Below are positions 42,845 through 46,512 of a stretch of 46,512 nt of DNA, in pieces (position 1 is the stretch's first letter; the number at the start of each line of letters is the position of its first letter). The position numbers and the translations under genes were made by a program. Source of the stretch: Spirochaetales bacterium (GTDB taxonomy: Bacteria > Spirochaetota > Spirochaetia > Sphaerochaetales > Sphaerochaetaceae); the NCBI GenBank assembly GCA_022788185.1, contig JALEVV010000013.1:1-46512 (forward strand). The letters run 5' to 3'. Below the pieces are notes generated by a model. The model ran no database searches. It was not told the DNA's origin and worked only from the letters and a program-made list of their open reading frames with translations.

Positions 42845-45800
42845 ATGCTTCATCGCCCTGATGCTCCTTTTACTGTCATCCAGCCTTATGGCCTCATCGC
42901 CTAAGGCCGGGTACATTTCGGCAGCAGGGCACGATGAACTTTTATCCATGGCAGAGCTGCGCGGCATAGATGCTGACGGGCTTGATGACGAGGCAGTAAG
43001 GGCCCTTCTTATGACGTATGAGGGACTGGCGGAAGGGGAAACAGTGAGTGAAGGGGAGCCGGACGGAGAGGAATACTCCATGCAGATACTCTCCTCAGAC
43101 ACGGTGAAACTGCTTCCGAACTCCTGTGTGATGCTGAATGGAGGAGTATCGGTCTCCTTCAGCCTTGCAGACGGCAGGAGCGAAAAGATCCTGAGTGCCG
43201 AGAGCATGCTCGTAAATCCTGAAGTCGGTATGGTATCTGCTTACGGCAGTGTCAGATATGAGGATAAGGAGAAGGACAGCGGCCTTGGGGAAATCAGTGC
43301 CGACGTCGTTACTTATGTGTATTCATCGGGGGACCTGATCGTATCGGGCGGAACTACATACTCCGAGCGCACCAATAATGAGGATGCGAAGATCACGTTT
43401 TCAACCGGTGCATCGCTTCTGAACTACAGGGCAGCGGACGGTGGAATCTTCTTCTCTGAAGGGTCCATCACGACCGGAACCTCATCACTCTCATCAATTA
43501 AGGCAGATGAAATCGCGATCCTTGACGGGGGTGACATGTTCCTCTCCAGAGCCTTCCTGTCGATAGGACGGGTTCCTGTAATGTATCTGCCTTTCTTCTT
43601 CTATCCTGGATCACGGCTGTCACTCAATCCCGCATTCGGTTTTTCATCCTCCCGCGGCCTTTTCGTTTCCGCAACCCTGGAGCTCTTCGGGAAATACCCA
43701 TCCTTCAGTGAAAGCGGAGAGGAGTCATCATTCGCATCACTGCTCAGGACCGGCGACGGGGCAGACCTCGTGAGTAACGGTCTTTACTACGACACACCCG
43801 GAGAGGAGCAGGGAGCCCTTGCAAAGTGGGCAGCGTCCAGCGGAAGTCACATGACACTGCTTTTGGATGCCTACGCCGACAGCGGACTTCATGCCGGATT
43901 CGACACTCTCATCAAGGCAGGCAAATTCCGGTTCTCCACGATAAGCGGAATATCACTCACCCCTCTGGAAAAAACACTCTACGGTGAGAAATTCAGATAC
44001 TATTCGGTGAATGATCTCTCACTCAGCCTGACGGACATCTCCCTGAAGGCAAGCTTCCCCCTTTACTCCGATCCCGGAGCCCTGAGCGAGTACAGCGGAC
44101 GCCTCACATCATACTCCATCGATTCTTTCTTCGGCTCAGAACAGAAGTTCCCCACGGGAAAGAGTACGGTGAAAGATTATGAGGCCACCCTGGACGCATC
44201 CCTTTCCCTCCCTTCCGCACTGAAGCCCTTCTTCATTGACAGTGCAAGGATCTCGACACTGCAGGCACGGGCAAAATATACATATTCGTCTCAGGAAAAA
44301 AAGTACATTATCAGTGACATAATCCTGCCCAGACTCACCGGCTCCCTCTCGGGAACGATCTTTTCCCTTTCGGGAAGTGAAGCGGAAAGCGGGGAGGAAG
44401 CGGAGCGCAAAACCCCGGCCTTCTCCGATTATTTCATCCTTTCCGACCCCCTCCTTGCCCCGATGTACGAGACAAAGGCCGGGTCAAAGAGTCAGAACCG
44501 GAAGTATGACATCTATCTGAAGTACACCCTCAGCGAGGATCTTACCAACAGCTATGACTGGTCCGTACAGAAAAACACGGTTGAAAACGGGGAGTTTACC
44601 TCAAAACTGACGGGAAAGCTTACCTTTGCCGCCTCACTTACGGACGTCATATTCCTTACCCAGAGTATCTCTCCAGACTGGAGCAACACCTTCCGGGAGG
44701 AAGGAGACGGGGCAGGGAAGAATGTGTTCTCTGCGAGAAGCGACACTACGGTGAAGCTTCCCTTTCTTGGCCTTACATACAATTTCAACACCTATGTATA
44801 CAGAATGGAGTCTTCCTTCACAAATGGCAAAAGTGAGAGCGAGGAGACGTGGTACTCCTTTGACAGGGAAAACGTAAAGGCCCACTCCCTTTCCCTCTCA
44901 AAGACCTTCAAAACCCCGGCCGGAGACTTCAGCCCCAGTCTGAAGTATACCCTTCCGCCCCTTACCGGGTCCCTTACGGCAGGCCTTTCCCATAAGGCCG
45001 GAGCATTTTCCCTTTCATTTACAGAGGAGTGGAAGGAAAAGGACGGTGAGTACAGGGCAGAGAGTATAAAGCTAAGTACCGGATACCTGGGAAAGTATTA
45101 CACCCACTCACTGGCGGCTGACTATGACTGCACATCCTTCGATCCATCGGATCTCCTTCTTCCGCTGTCCCTGACCGCATCCGTTTCCGTACGCAGTGCC
45201 GATAAGAAGTACTCCCTGACCGAATATGTGAAATATGACTATGAGTCCGGTGGAAAGTACCATAACTTCAATGCGCTCACTACGACGCTGGTGACGCCTT
45301 ACGTCGGTGCCGTATACAGCGGGACCGCCACGGACGGGAAGTACGCCCCCGACTACGCTGAGCTTACATGCAGCATATCCACAGGGAAGCTTTACGCCTG
45401 GAAGAACAGGATCGTCACTGATTTCTATGCCAAGGGCAAGCTTCACTATGCATTTGACAATATCTACGGCACAAGCCTCTCCATAAAGCTGGGACTTTCG
45501 TTCACCATCAGGGAATTCCTGGCACTGAATTTTGAGCTTGTAACCAACAATAACTCCTTCTACCGCTGTTATGAGAATGATGTCTTCAGCTTCCCGCTGC
45601 TCTGGCAGGAGCTGAAAAACAGTTTCGACTTCTTCGGAAACGGCAGGTACAACACCGGTTTCACCATGGACTCGGTATCGGTGGAGCTGGTTCACTACAT
45701 GTCGGACTGGGACTTTTATTGTAAATATTCCGCTTCTATTGTATCATCAAGACAGGGATACGAATGGGTCCCGACTGTCAGTTTCTATCTGAAATGGAAG

Positions 45801-45890
45801 ACGATACCTGACCTGAAGGTCGATGAAAATTACAGGAAGACTTCCGACGGAAAGTGGCAGACGACCACCAGTGTCTATGGCAAGAAATAA
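42828..45890 (+). CDS. lptD: LptD/OstA-like outer-membrane assembly protein
   Basis: A large outer-membrane beta-barrel, 1020 residues. A signal peptide (about 1-23) is followed by an OstA/LptA-like periplasmic domain (about 88-230, with VMLNGGVSVSF and VNPEVGMVSAYGSVRYED). A long barrel of alternating strands follows, with the family's P-V-M-Y-L-P-F-F-F-Y-P-G-S-R-L motif near residue 247. In LPS-bearing bacteria LptD inserts LPS into the outer leaflet; in Treponema, without LPS, the ligand is unknown. The TTG start has AGGAGG 4 bases upstream and lies within the uvrA end. After the presumed last strand (VSFYLKW) about 30 polar residues follow. Confidence 0.88.
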   Translation: MASRIKCFIALMLLLLSSSLMASSPKAGYISAAGHDELLSMAELRGIDADGLDDEAVRALLMTYEGLAEGETVSEGEPDGEEYSMQILSSDTVKLLPNSCVMLNGGVSVSFSLADGRSEKILSAESMLVNPEVGMVSAYGSVRYEDKEKDSGLGEISADVVTYVYSSGDLIVSGGTTYSERTNNEDAKITFSTGASLLNYRAADGGIFFSEGSITTGTSSLSSIKADEIAILDGGDMFLSRAFLSIGRVPVMYLPFFFYPGSRLSLNPAFGFSSSRGLFVSATLELFGKYPSFSESGEESSFASLLRTGDGADLVSNGLYYDTPGEEQGALAKWAASSGSHMTLLLDAYADSGLHAGFDTLIKAGKFRFSTISGISLTPLEKTLYGEKFRYYSVNDLSLSLTDISLKASFPLYSDPGALSEYSGRLTSYSIDSFFGSEQKFPTGKSTVKDYEATLDASLSLPSALKPFFIDSARISTLQARAKYTYSSQEKKYIISDIILPRLTGSLSGTIFSLSGSEAESGEEAERKTPAFSDYFILSDPLLAPMYETKAGSKSQNRKYDIYLKYTLSEDLTNSYDWSVQKNTVENGEFTSKLTGKLTFAASLTDVIFLTQSISPDWSNTFREEGDGAGKNVFSARSDTTVKLPFLGLTYNFNTYVYRMESSFTNGKSESEETWYSFDRENVKAHSLSLSKTFKTPAGDFSPSLKYTLPPLTGSLTAGLSHKAGAFSLSFTEEWKEKDGEYRAESIKLSTGYLGKYYTHSLAADYDCTSFDPSDLLLPLSLTASVSVRSADKKYSLTEYVKYDYESGGKYHNFNALTTTLVTPYVGAVYSGTATDGKYAPDYAELTCSISTGKLYAWKNRIVTDFYAKGKLHYAFDNIYGTSLSIKLGLSFTIREFLALNFELVTNNNSFYRCYENDVFSFPLLWQELKNSFDFFGNGRYNTGFTMDSVSVELVHYMSDWDFYCKYSASIVSSRQGYEWVPTVSFYLKWKTIPDLKVDENYRKTSDGKWQTTTSVYGKK

Positions 45891-46512
45891 TGCAGAACAT
45901 ATATTTTGACGACAGTGCGGTGATGAGCGCCGTCCTTGGTATAAACGACAGAAACATTCCATATCTTGAGCTGCTTCTTGGTTCCGAGATTTATGTGAAG
46001 GGTAACTGCCTTTCCTGTGAGGGATCACCTGTTTTTCCATCCCTGATCGCAAGGCTCAAGGACCTGGCAAAGGACAGGAGGAGTGAGCTATCAGAGAGTG
46101 AGATCTTCATGGAGTACCAGCTGGCCAACGGGGATCTGGTATCAGCGGATGTCTTTAAGCCGAAGGATACCTCGATCAGCGTGAACTCAAAGACCATCTA
46201 CCCCAAGAGTGCCCGCCAGGCCGAGTTCATCACGAGTCTTTATGAGAATCAGATCAACTTCGCGGTGGGTCCTGCCGGAACGGGTAAGACCTTCCTGGCA
46301 ATCGCATATGCGCTCATGCTGCTTCTTTCGGGAAAAAAACAGAAGCTTGTCCTGACACGTCCCGTTGTGGAAGCGGGAGAGTCCCTCGGCTTTCTTCCCG
46401 GAGACCTGTCCCAGAAGCTCAATCCCTATCTCAAGCCGCTTTACGATGCGATGGAATTCATACTCACTCCGGCCCAGATAAAGAAGCTGGAAGAGAACGG
46501 CTCAATAGAAAT
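45890..46512 (+). CDS. phoH: PhoH-family ATPase (partial, N-terminal part)
   Basis: The first 207 residues of a PhoH-like P-loop protein; the gene runs off the window. The P-loop GPAGTGKT is at about 125-132, and the following LTRPVVEAGESLGFLPGDL is diagnostic of the family. The N-terminal domain includes IYPKSARQAEFI. The ATG overlaps the lptD stop by one base (TAATG). In other bacteria phoH often precedes ybeY; the downstream side is not visible here. Confidence 0.95.
   Translation, partial: MQNIYFDDSAVMSAVLGINDRNIPYLELLLGSEIYVKGNCLSCEGSPVFPSLIARLKDLAKDRRSELSESEIFMEYQLANGDLVSADVFKPKDTSISVNSKTIYPKSARQAEFITSLYENQINFAVGPAGTGKTFLAIAYALMLLLSGKKQKLVLTRPVVEAGESLGFLPGDLSQKLNPYLKPLYDAMEFILTPAQIKKLEENGSIE

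Noticed and set aside
1-46512. CRISPR array, insertion sequence, integrase or prophage
   Set aside because: No regularly spaced direct repeats, transposase or phage motifs were seen. I read by eye, so very diverged elements could be missed.

Overview
The window looks like chromosomal backbone of a diderm, free-living or gut spirochaete. The nearest match I would guess is Sphaerochaetaceae or Treponemataceae; this rests on gene content only. The evidence is a V-type ATPase operon in the reduced spirochaete/chlamydia arrangement (E, DUF2764, A, B, D, I, K), an LptD/OstA-like outer-membrane protein directly behind uvrA, and two MEP-pathway isoprenoid genes (dxr, ispG). Coding density is very high: there is no gene-free stretch above 300 bases, most operon neighbours overlap by 1-23 bases, and several convergent neighbours overlap tail to tail. 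I saw no insertion sequence, prophage, CRISPR array or rRNA; there is one tRNA gene.

Layout. 1-5157 (minus): the classical rpsB-tsf-frr-uppS-cdsA-dxr-M50 protease operon, read from a promoter and a structured leader near 5160-5290. 5320-6597 (minus): argG with its own terminator and an ARG-box-like promoter. 6684-9494: a membrane protein and a CYTH protein on plus, facing a plsC-like acyltransferase and a degenerate HlyIII-like membrane protein on minus. 9531-12645: PpiC and RNase HI on plus, a TPR lipoprotein and an extended uracil phosphoribosyltransferase on minus, then adk. 12647-15708: a GH13 glucanase, an exported two-domain beta protein and tRNA-Val(TAC). 15894-18594 (plus): a PF06541 membrane protein, a YggS protein, a small exported protein and an RluD-type synthase. 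18578-22832: an MBL-fold hydrolase and a pentapeptide-repeat protein, divergent from rsgA-mutS2. 22817-24234 (minus): an EamA transporter and a GNAT acetyltransferase.

24263-29337 is the metabolic accessory part: a two-subunit aconitase X of an unusual subtype, a large Fe-S/FAD Old-Yellow-Enzyme reductase facing it, a uridine phosphorylase divergent from that reductase, and a small GIY-YIG protein. 29464-36572 is the V-ATPase operon, whose K subunit keeps all the Na+ ligand residues known from Enterococcus hirae. 36642-38573 (minus) is a YtrA-type GntR regulator with an ABC transporter and a near-perfect palindromic operator at its own promoter. 38652-46512 (plus) runs from a degenerate YhcH-like gene through ispG, uvrA and lptD to a truncated phoH.

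The most interesting points are: (i) the aconitase X pair, whose large subunit has extra cysteines where I recall Pro and Thr in the family, in an organism whose MEP genes argue against the archaeal mevalonate role; (ii) a repeated promoter geometry that predicts leaderless mRNAs for four genes, two of them divergent with overlapping -35 boxes; (iii) six of eight convergent gene pairs overlapping tail to tail; (iv) a terminator hairpin that contains the Shine-Dalgarno of the next gene; (v) a candidate autoregulatory rpsB leader. No wholly new multi-gene system is obvious; the aconitase X / OYE reductase region is the best candidate.
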